Of a stretch of DNA of 64,000 nt, positions 28,800 through 40,539 are shown in pieces. Position 1 is the stretch's first letter. Each line of letters starts with the position of its first letter. The notes beneath the pieces were generated by a model. That model saw only the letters and a list, made by a program, of their open reading frames with translations, was not told the DNA's origin and searched no databases. Source of the DNA: Panulirus ornatus (Eukaryota > Arthropoda > Malacostraca > Decapoda > Palinuridae); the NCBI RefSeq assembly GCF_036320965.1, contig NC_092241.1:2890795-2954794 (forward strand). The letters run 5' to 3'. Both the position numbers and the translations under genes were made by a program.

Positions 28800-29135
28800 A
28801 AAGATAGCCCGTCACATGGGTCCAAACCACGCAATAGATGCCTCATGTTACATGGGTCCAAACCACGTGATATATGCCCCTTGTTACATGGGTCCAAACA
28901 ACGTAATAGATTCTACGTGTCACATGGGTCCAAACCACGTAATAAACATCCCTGTCACGTGGATCCAAACCATGTCATGAATATCCAGTGTCATACGGGT
29001 CCAAACCACGTAATGAATCCCCCGTGTCATATCCGTCCAAGCCACGTAGAAAACATTCCAGTCACATGGGTCCAAACCACGTAATAGATATGCCGTGTCA
29101 CATGGGTCTAAACCACGTAATGAATAGAACTTGCT
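28800..29135. repeat. 36-bp minisatellite, about nine degenerate copies
   Basis: The core CATGGGTCCAAACCACGTAA recurs every 35-38 bases with diverged spacer. It produces repetitive ORF segments (GSKPRNR) that are not considered genes. Confidence 0.9.
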
Positions 29136-29189
29136 TAGATAAGAAGTGCAAGTTTTGTTACCAGAAATGTAAGTTTCTCCCAGTCACCC

Positions 29190-32100
29190 ACGACTAGTGT
29201 ACTGGATGGTAGATGTTATACATGGCAGAGTACTGGATGGTCGATGTTATGATACATGGTATACCATTGGACGGGTGATGTTATCATATATGGTCGAGTA
29301 CTGGACAATAGATGTTATGATACATAGTATAGCACTGGACGCTCGATTCTATGGTGCATGGTAGAGTGATGGACAATCAATGTTATGATGCATGGTAGAG
29401 TATTGGACCATCGATGTTACGATGCATGGTAGAGTACTGGACGGTTGACGTTACTATGCATGGTAGAGTACTCGATGGTCGATGTTTTGATGCATCATGA
29501 AGTACAAGATGGTCAATTTCATGGTGCATGGTAGAACACTGGACGGTTCATGTTATGAAGCATAGTAGCGTACTGGATGGTCGATGTTACGAAGCATGGT
29601 AGAGTACTGGACGGTTGATGTTATGATGCATGCTAGAGCACTAGATGGTCGATGTTATGTTGCATGGTACGGTGCTGGATGGTCGATGGTATGATGCACG
29701 GTAGAATACAGGAGGTCGATAATTTGATGCATGGTAGAGTACTGGATGGTCAGTGGTATGATGCATAGTAGAGTACTGGTCGGTTGATATCACGATGCAT
29801 GGTAGAATGGTAGACATTTTGATGTATGGTGGGGTACTAGATGGTCGATTTCATAGTGCATGGTAGAATACTGCACTGTTGATGTTATGATACATGGTAG
29901 AGTACTGGATGGTCGATGTTATGATGCATGGTGGAGTGCAGGACGGTCGATGTCACGATGCATGGTAAAATACTCGACGGTTGATGTTATCTTACATGGT
30001 AGAATACTGCATGGTTGACGTTATGACGCATGATATAGTACTGGACGGTCAATATTGTGATGCATGGTAGAGTAATGGATAGTCGATGTGATGATGCCTT
30101 GTAGAGTACTGGATGGTCGATGTTATGATGCATGGTAGAGTACTGGACGGTTGATGTTATGATGCACTGTAGAGTACTTGATGTTCGATGTTTTGATGCA
30201 TGGTAGAGTACTAGACGGTCGATGTTTTGATGCATGGTAGAGTACTAAATGGTTGATGTTACGGGGCATTTTAGAGTACTAGATGGTCGATGTTTTGATT
30301 CATGGTAGAGTATTGGATGGTCGATGTTATGATGTATTGTAGAGTAGTTGATGACCGATGTTTTGATGCATGGTGGAGTACTGGATGATCGATGTTATGA
30401 TCCATTGTAGAGTACTGGATGGTCGATGTTTTGATGCATGGTCCCTAGGGTAATGAACGGTCGATGTAATGATGCATGATAGAGAATTGGATGGTTGATG
30501 TTATGCTGCATGTTATAGTACTGGACGGTCGGTTGTATGATGCTCGGTGGAGTACTGGACGCTTGATGCTATGATGCATTGTAGAATACGGTGGTTCGAT
30601 GTTATGATGCATTGTAGAGTACTGGATGTTCGATGTTATGATGTATTGTAGAGTATGATGGCGATGTTATATGCATGTTGAGTACTGGACGTGATGCTTA
30701 TGATGTATTGTAGATACTGATGGTCGATGTTATATGCATGGTAGAGTACTCGGATTGAGTATATGAGCATTGTAGAGTACTAGATGGTCGATGTTATGAT
30801 GCATGGTAGATTACTTGATGGTCGATGTTTTGATGCTTAGTAGAGCACTGAATGGTTGATGTTATGATGCACTGTAGAGTACTAGACAGTTGATACTATG
30901 AGATATGGTAAAGTACTGGACAGTTGATACTATGAGATATGGTAAAGTACTGGACAGTTGATTCTATGCTGTGTGGTAGATTACTGAACTGTCGATATTT
31001 GATGAATGGTATAACACTAGATGGTCGATTTCACGATGCAAGGTTGAGTACTGGACCGTCGCTGTTATGATCCATGTACTGAAGGGTTGATGTTATTATG
31101 TATGTTAGAGTACTGAACGACAGATGTTATGATACGTAGTATAGTACTGCATGGTTGATATTTTGATGCATGGCAGAGTACTGGGCGGTCGATATTATGA
31201 TACATCGAATAATACTAGACGGTTGATGTTATGATGCATGGCTGAGTACTGGATGGATGGTGTTATGATCCATGGTAGAGCACTGGACGATAGATGGTAT
31301 GATACATAGCACAGTACTGGACGGTCGAATTTATGGTGCATGGGAGAGTAATGGATGTTCGATGTTTTGATGCATGGTATAGTACTAGACGGTCGATGCT
31401 TTGATACATGTTTGAGTACTGGAAGGTTAATGTTATGATGCATTGCAGAATACTAGATGATGGATGTTTTTATGCATAGTAGAATACTGGATGGTTGATG
31501 TTATGATGCATTGTAGAGTCCTGGATGGTCTATGTTTTGTTGCATGGCAGAATACTGGACGGTCGATGTTATGATGCATGATAGGTTATTGGAAGGCTGA
31601 TGTTGTGATGCATGTTATAGTAATGGACGGGCGATGTTATGATGCATGGTAGAGAAGTACACGGTTGATATCATGATGCATGGTAGAGTACTGGACGGGT
31701 GATATTCTGATGCATGGTAGAGTATTAGATTGTCAAAGTTATGATACATGTTTGTGTACTAGATGGGCGATGTTTTGATGCTTGATAAAGTACCAGATTA
31801 TCGATTTTATGGTGCATGGGAGGATATTCATCGGTTGATGTTATGATGCATGGTAGAGTACTGGATTGTTGACATTATGATACATGGTAGAGTACTGGAC
31901 ACTTGATGTTATGATGCATACGTAGTAGCGTACTGAACAGTCGATGTTGTGAGGCATGGTAGAATACTGGACAGTCGAAGTTGTGATGCATGATAGAGTA
32001 ACGAACGTTGATGTTATAATGCATGGTAGAGTAACGAACGTTGTTATAATGCATGGTAGAGTAACGAACGTTGTTATAATGCATGGTAGAGTAACGAACG

Positions 32101-32760
32101 TTGTTATAATGCATGGTAGAGTAACGAACGTTGTTATAATGCATGGTAGAGTAACGAACGTTGTTATAATGCATGGTAGAGTAACGAACGTTGTTATAAT
32201 GCATGGTAGAGTAACGAACGTTGTTATAATGCATGGTAGAGTAACGAACGTTGTTATAATGCATGGTAGAGTAACGAACGTTGTTATAATGCATGGTAGA
32301 GTAACGAACGTTGTTATAATGCATGGTAGAGTAACGAACGTTGTTATAATGCATGGTAGAGTAACGAACGTTGTTATAATGCATGGTAGAGTAACGAACG
32401 TTGTTATAATGCATGGTAGAGTAACGAACGTTGTTATAATGCATGGTAAAGTACTTAATGGTTGATGTTATGATGCATGGTAGAGTACTGGATGGTCGAT
32501 GTTAGGATGCATGGTAGAGCACTAAACGGTCGATGTGAAGGTGCATTGTACACCAGTGGATGGTCGAAGTTATGATGCTTGCTAGAGTAGTGGACGGTCG
32601 ACATTATGATGTATGGATAAGTACTGGATGGTCGATGTTATGATGCACCGTAGAACACTAGATGGTCGATGTTTGATGCATGGTTGAATACTGTATGATC
32701 GATGTTATGGTGCATGAGAGAGTACTGGATGATCGATGTTATGATGCACGGTATGATGCA
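29190..32760. repeat. 34-bp minisatellite, about 100 degenerate copies
   Basis: The unit is approximately ATGGTAGAGTACTGGACGGT plus CGATGTTATGATGC. Copies differ by many substitutions and small indels, so most frames are short. One internal block (32041-32433) is homogeneous and listed separately. Confidence 0.95.
32041..32433. repeat. Homogeneous 30-bp subarray inside the 34-bp minisatellite
   Basis: About 13 copies of TTGTTATAATGCATGGTAGA plus GTAACGAACG with no visible differences. The unit looks like the 34-bp unit after loss of four bases. Its length, a multiple of three, keeps frames open on both strands (about 170-190 codons each), an artefact of the repeat. Confidence 0.97.
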
Positions 32761-33340
32761 CTTGTGAACATATGTCTGTGAGCAGCCACTCGTTGCCAAG
32801 CACCGTCTGGCCACGGTGATGAAATGCGAGCTGGGTGATGGCTCGGTGCTACGTACAGCTGCAGGTATGTTTGTAGTGGGCTGGCACGAATTGAGCGAGG
32901 TTCGCTGGTCTTTTGGAGACATTGGTGGTTGGGGTAGGTAGGAGGGATGATAAAGGTGGTTGTTATGGTTATAAACATTGAAATTATAGCAATGTTTATG
33001 ACAGTGGTGATGGTGGTATCTATGCTGCTAGGAAGTATGATGTAAATGGCACTACTGATGATAGAAGTCGTAAAAGAAAATGTGATGATGATGGTGTAAC
33101 TAGTTGTAGTTAAGATAGTGGTGGTCGTAGCTGTAATATTAGTTTTATACGTTGCCAGTCGTAATGACGTAGTGGGTAAGTAACCTCCCTCCGTCCAGTC
33201 GTCGTATGTGTTACGTTTTCACAACTCCTGACGTACACACAACACTAAAGTGATCTTTACACTTTCAAAGTTACGATGACATGAAACGTAATTTTATAGA
33301 AATAAACCGAATTGTCTGTGTGTCTTTGTCTGTGATGGTG
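32761..33340. other. Non-repetitive sequence between minisatellites
   Basis: Mostly unique; no gene supported. A weak GGT-rich bias begins at about 32915. Confidence 0.5.
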
Positions 33341-35090
33341 TATTCATGGTTGTGGTAGTGATGATGGTGATGATGATTGTGGTCGTGGTGGTACAGTAGT
33401 TGTGGCTATGGTGGTGATGATGGTGGTGGTAGTGGTGAAGATAGTAGTTATAATTGTGGTGGTGATGATGGTGATGATTGTGGTGGTGGTGGTAAAGACA
33501 GTAGTTGTGGCTATGGTGGTGATTATTGTGGTGGTAGTGGTAAAGACAGTAGTTATGGTTGTGGTGGGGATGAAGGTAAAGATAGTAGTTATGGTTGTAG
33601 TGGTGATGATTGTGGTGATGGTGGTGAAGATAGTAGTTATAATTGTGGTGATGATGATGGTGGTGATGGTGGTAAAGATAGTTATGATTGTGGTGATGAT
33701 GATGGTGGTGATGATGGTAAAGATAGTAGTTATGATTGTAGTGGTGATGATTGTGGTGGTGGTGGTGAAGATAGTAGTTATGGTAGTGGTGTTGATAATT
33801 GTTGTGATGGTAGCAATGATAACAGTTATGGTTGTAGTGGTGATGATGGTGGTGATGGTGGTGAAGATAGTAGTTATGGTAGTGGTGGTGATAATTGTTG
33901 TGATGGTGGCAATGATAACAGTTATGGTTGTAGTGGTGATTATGGTGGTGATGGTGTAAAGATAGTAGTTATGGTAGTGGTGGTGATAATTGTTGTGATG
34001 GTGGCAATGATAACAGTTATGGTTGTGGTGGTGATTATGGTGGTGATGGTGTAAAGATAGTAGTTATGGTTGTGATGGTGGTGGTGGTGGTGATGATGAT
34101 TGTCGTGATGGTAAGAAAGATAGTTGTTGTAGTTATGGTTGTGGTGGAGATGAAGGTAAAGATAGTAGTTATGGTTGTAGTGGTGATGATTGTGGTGATG
34201 GTGGTGAAGATAGTAGTTATGGTAGTGGTGTTGATAATTGTTGTGATGGTAGCAATGATAACAGTTATGGTTGTAGTGGTGATGATGGTGGTGATGGTGG
34301 TGAAGATAGTAGTTATGGTAGTGGTGGTGATAATTGTTGTGATGGTGGCAATGATAACAGTTATGGTTGTGGTGGTGATTATGGTGGTGATGGTGTAAAG
34401 ATAGTAGTTATGGTTGTGGTGGTGATTATGGTGGTGATGGTGTAAAGATAGTAGTTATGGTTGTGGTGGTGATTATGGTGGTGATGGTGTAAAGATAGTA
34501 GTTATGGTTGTGATGGTGGTGGTGGTGGTGATGATGATTGTCGTGATGGTAAGAAAGATAGTTGTTGTAGTTATGGTTGTGGAAGTGATGATGTGGTGAT
34601 GTTGGTAGAGACAGTAGTTATGGTTGTTGTGGTGGTATGGTGGTGATGGTAATAAAGATAGTACTTATGGTTGTGGTGGTGATGATGGGGTGATTGTGGT
34701 AAAGATAGTACTTATGGTTGTGGTGGTGATGATTGGGTGATTGTGGTAAAGATGATAATTGTTGTTTATGGTTGTGGTGGTGGTGATGGTGGTAAATATT
34801 GTAGTTATGGTTGTGGTGGTGATGAAGATAGTGACGGTGGTAAAGATGGTGGTTAGGGTTGTGTTGGTGATGATGGTGGTGTTGGAGGTAAAGATAAAAG
34901 CTATGGTTATGGTGGTGATGGTGGTAAGAATAGTAATTATGGTTGTGATGGTGATGATGATAGTGATGGTGGTAAAGATAGTAGTTATGGTTGTAGTGGT
35001 GATGATGTTGGTGGTGGTAAAGTTAGCAGTTATGGTTGTGGTGGTAATTTGGCAAAGACAGTAGTTATGGTTGTGGTGGTGAGGATGCAG
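33341..35090. repeat. GGT/GAT-rich imperfect minisatellite with higher-order duplication
   Basis: Built from GGTGATGGTGGT-like words, nearly devoid of C on the plus strand. A block containing GATAATTGTTGTGATGGTAG and TGTCGTGATGGTAAGAAAGA occurs twice about 439 bp apart (for example 33791 and 34230; 34101 and about 34539). A 47-bp unit (GATAGTAGTTATGGTTGTGG...) repeats at about 34340-34510. The long ORFs here are low-complexity and not accepted. Confidence 0.93.
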
Positions 35091-35149
35091 GGTATATTAC
35101 AGAGTTACTTATAGGTGTGGTTGTGGTAGCTGTAAGGATGGCAGCGATG

Positions 35150-36570
35150 GTAGTAGATCTGTTGGTTGTGGTGTCTGTGAGGGTGGTAGTGATGAAGGTA
35201 GATCTGTTGGTTGTGGTGTCTGTGAGGGTGGTAGTGATGAAGGCAGATCTGTTGGTTGTGGTGTCTGTGAGGGTGGTAGTGATGAAGGTAGATCTGTTGG
35301 TTGTGGTGTCTGTGAGGGTGGTAGTGATGAAGGTAGATCTGTTGGTTGTGGTAACTGTGAGGGTGGTAGTGATGAAGGTAGATCTGTTGGTTGTGGTGTC
35401 TGTGAGGGTGGTAGTGATGAAGGCAGATCTGTTGGTTGTGGTGTCTGTGAGGGTGGTAGTGATGAAGGTAGATCTGTTGGTTGTGGTGTCTGTGAGGGTG
35501 GTAGTGATGAAGGTAGATCTGTTGGTTGTGGTGTCTGTGAGGGTGGTAGTGATGAAGGTAGATCTGTTGGTTGTGGTGTCTGTGAGGGTGGTAGTGATGA
35601 AGGTAGATCTGTTGGTTGTGGTAACTGTGAGGGTGGTAGTGATGAAGGTAGATCTGTTGGTTGTGGTAACTGTGAGGGTGGTAGTGATGAAGGTAGATCT
35701 GTTGGTTGTGGTGTCTGTGAGGGTGGTAGTGATGAAGGTAGATCTGTTGGTTGTGGTAACTGTGAGGGTGGTAGCGATGAAGGTAGATCTGTTGGTTGTG
35801 GTAACTGTGAGGGTGGTAGTGATGAAGGTAGATCTGTTGGTTGTGGTGTCTGTGAGGGTGGTAGTGATGAAGGTAGATCTGTTGGTTGTGGTGTCTGTGA
35901 GGGTGGTAGTGATGAAGGTAGATCTGTTGGTTGTGGTAACTGTGAGGGTGTAGTGATGAAGGTAGATCTGTTGGTTGTGGTGTCTGTGAGGGTGGTAGTG
36001 ATGAAGGTAGATCTGTTGGTTGTGGTGTCTGTGAGGGTGGTAGTGATGAAGGTAGATCTGTTGGTTGTGGTGTCTGTGAGGGTGGTAGTGATGAAGGTAG
36101 ATCTGTTGGTTGTGGTGTCTGTGAGGGTGGTAGTGATGAAGGTAGATCTGTTGGTTGTGGTGCCTGTGAGGGTGGTAGTGATGAAGGTAGATCTGTTGGT
36201 TGTGGTGTCTGTGAGGGTGGTAGTGATGAAGGTAGATCTGTTGGTTGTGGTGTCTGTGAGGGTGGTAGTGATGAAGGTAGATCTGTTGGTTGTGGTGTCT
36301 GTGAGGGTGGTAGTGATGAAGGTAGATCTGTTGGTTGTGGTGTCTGTGAGGGTGGTAGTGATGAAGGTAGATCTGTTGGTTGTGGTAACTGTGAGGGTGG
36401 TAGTGATGAAGGTAGATCTGTTGGTTGTGGTGTCTGTGAGGGTGGTAGTGATGAAGGTAGATCTGTTGGTTGTGGTGTCTGTGAGGGTGGTAGTGATGAA
36501 GGTAGATCTGTTGGTTGTGGTGTCTGTGAGGGTGGTAGTGATGAAGGTAGATCTGTTGGTTGTGGTAATC
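35150..36570. repeat. 45-bp minisatellite, about 31 near-identical copies
   Basis: The unit is GATGAAGGTAGATCTGTTGG plus TTGTGGTGTCTGTGAGGGTG plus GTAGT. Two variable sites recur: GTGTC or GTAAC in the middle, and AAGGT or AAGGC. One copy at about 35950 has lost a single G, shifting the frame of the array. Every unit holds a BglII-type AGATCT site. ORFs of 241-487 codons on both strands result from the 15-codon periodicity. Confidence 0.97.
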
Positions 36571-36904
36571 ATGTTGGTAATGGTGGCAATAGTAGTGGAT
36601 ATGATGGCATTATTAGTGATAAACGTGGTGGTGACACAGATGGTGGTGATGAAGGGTAGAGATAGTGGTTGCAGGTAATGTGGTGGTGGTGGTGGTAGTG
36701 GTGGCAGAGGTGAGGTACAAGTCGTAGCAATCTAATTGTGGTGGTTTTGGTGGTAGCGATGTGGTAGCTGTCGGGTGGTGATGATGGTGGAAGTGACAAA
36801 GGTATCTATAGTTTCAGTGGACTGGGTAGTTATGGTTGTTGTGGTGGTAATGATCTAGGTGGTGGTTATGATGGTAATCATAATAGGTTGGTGTGCGCAT
36901 TGTG
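36571..36904. repeat. Degenerate GGT-rich linker between arrays
   Basis: Imperfect GGTGGT/GATGGT words without a fixed period. No gene seen. Confidence 0.6.
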
Positions 36905-37512
36905 TTGGCGGCGGTGGTGGTGGCTGTGGTGGTGGCTGTGGTGGTGGTGGTGGTGGTGGTGGCTGTGGTGGTGGCTGTGGTGGTTGTTGTGGTGGTGGCT
37001 GTGGTGGTTGTTGTGGTGGTGGTTGTGGTGGTGGCTGTGGTGGTGGTTGTGGTGGTGGTTGTGGTGGTGGTTGTGGTGGTGGTTGTGGTGGTGGCTGTGG
37101 TGGTGGCTGTGGTGGTGGTTGTGGTGGTGGCTGTGGTGGTGGCTGTGGTGGTGGCTGTTGTGGTGATGTGGTGGTGGCTGTGGTGGTGGCTGGTGGTGGC
37201 TGTGGTGGTGGCTGTGGTGGTGGCTGTGGTGGTGGTTGTGGTGGTGGCTGTGGTGGTGGCTGTGGTGGTGGTTGTGGTGGTGGCTGTGGTGGTGGCTGTG
37301 GTGGTGGCTGTGGTGGTGGTTGTGGTGGTGGCTGTGGTGGTGGTTGTGGTGGTGGCTGTGGTGGTGGCTGTGGTGGTGGCTGTGGTGGTGGTTGTGGTGG
37401 TGGCTGTGGTGGTGGTTGTGGTGGTGGCTGTGGTGGTGGCTGTGGTGGTGGTTGTGGTGGTGGCTGTGGTGGTGGTTGTGGTGGTGGCTGTGGTGGTGGC
37501 TGTGGTGGGGAT
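36905..37512. repeat. 12-bp (GGTGGTGGYTGT)n minisatellite
   Basis: About 50 copies of a 12-bp unit alternating GGC and GGT at the third triplet. The plus strand is made of G and T with rare C. It is open in several frames (Gly/Cys, Trp/Leu, Val, His/Ser), which shows the frames carry no coding signal. Closely spaced GG pairs could support two-layer G-quadruplexes. Confidence 0.95.
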
Positions 37513-37689
37513 GCTTGTACTGGAGTACAAGGTCAGTAAGTGAGGCAGGGCGGCACCAGCCACTGTGATTAACTGTGTCCAACCAGAGGCCTACCCGCTA
37601 CGGCGAACCACTCAATGACCAGTTAAGATATTAGTAATGAATAACTTATTTGCAAGGAAGTGGCCAATAGTCCCTTGACGGAGAAGTAA

Positions 37690-38145
37690 TGATTACACAT
37701 TACAATGGGAATGATCAATAACCCGATCTTACTAGACGTTTTCAATAACCCATTAAGGGGCAGTGATCAATAGATCAATGAAAGGGCAGTAATCAGTGAT
37801 TCATGAAGGGGCAGTGATCAGTGACTCAAAAAGGGCAGTAATCGCTAAACCCATTACAAGGCAGTGATCAATAACCTAGTAAAGGGTGGTGATCAATAAC
37901 CCATTAAGTGGCACTGACAAATAACCCATTGATGGGCAGTGATCAATAACCCATTAAAGGGCAGTGATCAATAAACCAATAAGGGACATTGATCAGTAAC
38001 ACATCACGGGGTAGTAATCAATAACCCAGTAAAGGGCAGTGATCTGTGACCCTTTAAGAGGCAGTGATCATCATCCCATCAAAGGATAGTGATCTGCAAC
38101 CCACGAAAGAGCAGTGATCAATAACCCTTTAAGTCAGAGGAAAGT
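37690..38145 (+). repeat. Degenerate minisatellite, left arm of an inverted array pair
   Basis: The word GGGCAGTGATCAATAACCCA recurs every 30-40 bases with variation (for example near 37749, 37861, 37938, 37962, 38036, 38110). Confidence 0.88.
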
Positions 38146-38254
38146 GTGTCTGTTAGAAGACTGTTGTATGTGGAGATAAAGTGTTTCTGTTATCAGAAAA
38201 ACAGCCAACTAATCGCTACATCACCGAACCGATGCCTGAGTACTTTATCTCCAT

Positions 38255-38755
38255 TCGTCACTGCCGCTTGACGTGGTCATTGATCACTTTCCCTCAATGG
38301 TTTGTTCATCATTGCCCCTTAAGTGGCCACTGACCACTGTGTTCCTTGATAAGTCATTGATGCTGCCCCTACATGATATATGGCTAAGTGCGCATTAATC
38401 GGTAATTGATCACTGCCATTTAATGGGTTATTGTTTATTGTCTTTTTATGGGTTATTGATCACTGTCCCCTAATGGGTTATCGATCACTACTGCTTAATG
38501 GGTCTATGATTACTTCCCCTTAATGGGTTGTTCATCACCGTCCTTTAGTGGGTCACTTCCCCTTAGTAGACATTGATCACTTCACCTTAATGGGTTATTG
38601 TTAAGTGCTCTTTAATGAGTTATTGATCAATGACCTTTAATAGGTTGGTGATATTTACCAATTTACTTAATTCATTGCCTCTCTGTTATGCAGTTATCTT
38701 TCACTTTCATCTTAGAAGTTTATTGATTACTTCAGTCTTAGTGAGTTATTGAGTT
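38255..38755 (-). repeat. Degenerate minisatellite, right arm in opposite orientation
   Basis: Words such as TGGGTTATTGATCACTGTCC are the reverse complement of the left-arm unit. The arms are separated by about 110 bp of unrelated sequence (38146-38254). Confidence 0.85.
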
Positions 38756-38905
38756 GTGATGATGGTAATTATGATAATGATGGCAGGTAGTGCAGGTGTT
38801 AATGGTGGTAGTTATGATGGTGGTAGGGAGTGCAGGTGTTGGTGGTAGTAGTTATGATAGTGGTAAGCAGTGTAGGTGTTGGTAGCAGTAGTTATGATGG
38901 AGGAA
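38756..38905. repeat. Short GGTAGTTATGATGG-type tandem repeat
   Basis: Three to four copies of a unit of about 36-42 bp containing AGTGCAGGTGTTGGTGGTAG. Confidence 0.75.
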
Positions 38906-39215
38906 TGAAGCGCTGGTGTTAGACGCTGTAGAAAAGGAAACACAAGTATGTGACACCGGCTTAATAGGGCCTCAGAGAAGACAGCCTGTCATATATCCGG
39001 GTTCGTGCGAAAGTAGTACACCATCGTCAGGAGGGTAATGGCTTGACACCCGTGCTACAATATCTCGTCACGACAAGCTGTGGGACAGGGAAGAAGAATC
39101 TTTCCTCGTGAACCCTGTAAGGGAGGAAGGGTGTGAACATGTACAGGTGTGGTGGTTTAGAGTGTGGCAAGAGCGTCTTCACGCGAACGAACAAGTCATG
39201 TTATGTCATCTTACT

Positions 39216-39217
<2 letters not shown>
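38906..39217. other. Single-copy stretch without a visible gene
   Basis: No domain, tRNA or repeat recognised. Confidence 0.5.

Positions 39218-39304
<87 letters not shown>
39218..39304. repeat. (GT)n microsatellite
   Basis: About 43 GT units. Confidence 0.97.
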
Positions 39305-39309
<5 letters not shown>

Positions 39310-39388
39310 CTCCCTCACTGTTCCCCCTCACACACAATCCCACTGTTACTGTATCTCCCTCTCTGTTCTCCCCTCACACACCCTCTAC

Positions 39389-39483
<95 letters not shown>

Positions 39484-39680
39484 CCCCATCACACACTCTC
39501 TACTGTTCCCTGCTCAAACACCCTTTGATATTTTCACTCCCTCATTGTCCCTCCTCACACACCCGCTCTGCCACTGCCTCTCCCTCACTGTCCCCCTGCT
39601 GACACACCCTCTGCCTCTATTCCTTCCTTGTTGTTCTGTCCTCACGCATCTCGTGCCACTATCTCTATCGGAAGAATTAC
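39305..39680. repeat. Pyrimidine-rich degenerate repeat with internal (CT)n
   Basis: TTCACTCCCTCACTGTTCCC-like words with CCTCACACAC recur four or more times; (CT)n fills 39391-39481. ORFs across it are low-complexity. Confidence 0.8.
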
Positions 39681-40539
39681 GCATATTGTCGATTTTTAAG
39701 AATCAGGTTTATGTATGAGGAGGGAGCTAGTGTATGGAGTGATCACGGAGTCTGTGAATGAATAAATGAGCTATGTGGACACCAGCATTGGGCTATGAGT
39801 CCAGCTCACGACCTGCGTAAATGGTGCCAAGTTTTTGAGGTCAGCTGAGGACTTCCGCTGTCAACATCTGGGTCAGACACATACGAGCGTAAAGCCGTTA
39901 TTATTCTTGACAAACTTCGCCAGTCATTCTATTGTTCTTCGAGATACGCCATTAGCCATAAAGGATGTATGGATAAATCAGCCTGCGAGAACAGATGTGT
40001 GTTTCAAGTATTTCGTGATTCAAAATGAACATAATCTAAGCACTGTAAAACACACAGAGAGGGACGGTTGATTCGAATAGGAGATATCTGTGGCCTTGTC
40101 TGCACTTGCTATGTTCTGGTCTGCTTTCACTGGGTCCGAGTTCTCCCTAAGTCTAGTTTTATCTGGTTATAGTGGATTGGTTATAGTTCATGAGGATCTG
40201 CTAATTAGCGTATCAATACAATATTCTCAATATCCACATTGTTATGTGTGAAGATAAGATCTGGTAATTATGGTGTGTCAGTCCCTCTGTGTCAGTCCCT
40301 CTCATTCTCTTGCGTTTGCTGATATACTGTTATGTAGGATTTTCCTCAAAATGTTCTAAAAACGTTTGTCTGTCAATGACTCCCTGTCATCATGAGACTC
40401 CAGATCTCCCCCGAGCTACCTATAATCATTTGGAAGATCATATAATCTCAACACCATCAGGGACTTCTTTCCTATACCTGCTTTTCCCATTGTCTCGTCT
40501 GAATGTATTGTGTGTACACTGTTACTTATTTGTACTGTA
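39681..40539. other. Single-copy stretch; possible 3' region of an antisense LINE at its right end
   Basis: No gene supported. The ORFs at 39835-40071 and 40289-40774 have no recognisable domains, and the latter lies antisense to a LINE fragment. Confidence 0.4.

Noticed and set aside
31875..32465. 189-codon (MHYNNVRYST) and 169-codon (MHGRVTNVVI) ORFs
   Set aside because: Artefacts of the 30-bp subarray, present on both strands at once.
28800..32760. Possible CRISPR-like array because of regular repeats
   Set aside because: No unique spacers of constant length, no cas genes, and a eukaryotic context; the repeats are contiguous and degenerate.
33377..34054. Asp/Gly/Ser-rich ORF of 225 codons that might suggest a calcium-binding or matrix protein
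   Set aside because: Low-complexity GGT/GAT repeat without a signal peptide, splice sites or a defined domain.
35109..36572. 487-codon minus-strand and 278/241-codon plus-strand ORFs (TTTNRSTFI... and MKVDLLVVVSVRVVV repeats)
   Set aside because: They are open only because the 45-bp unit is a multiple of three; both strands and more than one frame are open and a lost G merely swaps the frame.
36814..37582. Gly/Cys-rich, Val-rich, Trp/Leu-rich, Thr-rich and His/Ser-rich ORFs of up to 249 codons
   Set aside because: All are alternative frames of one 12-bp G/T repeat; simultaneous openness in most frames argues against coding.
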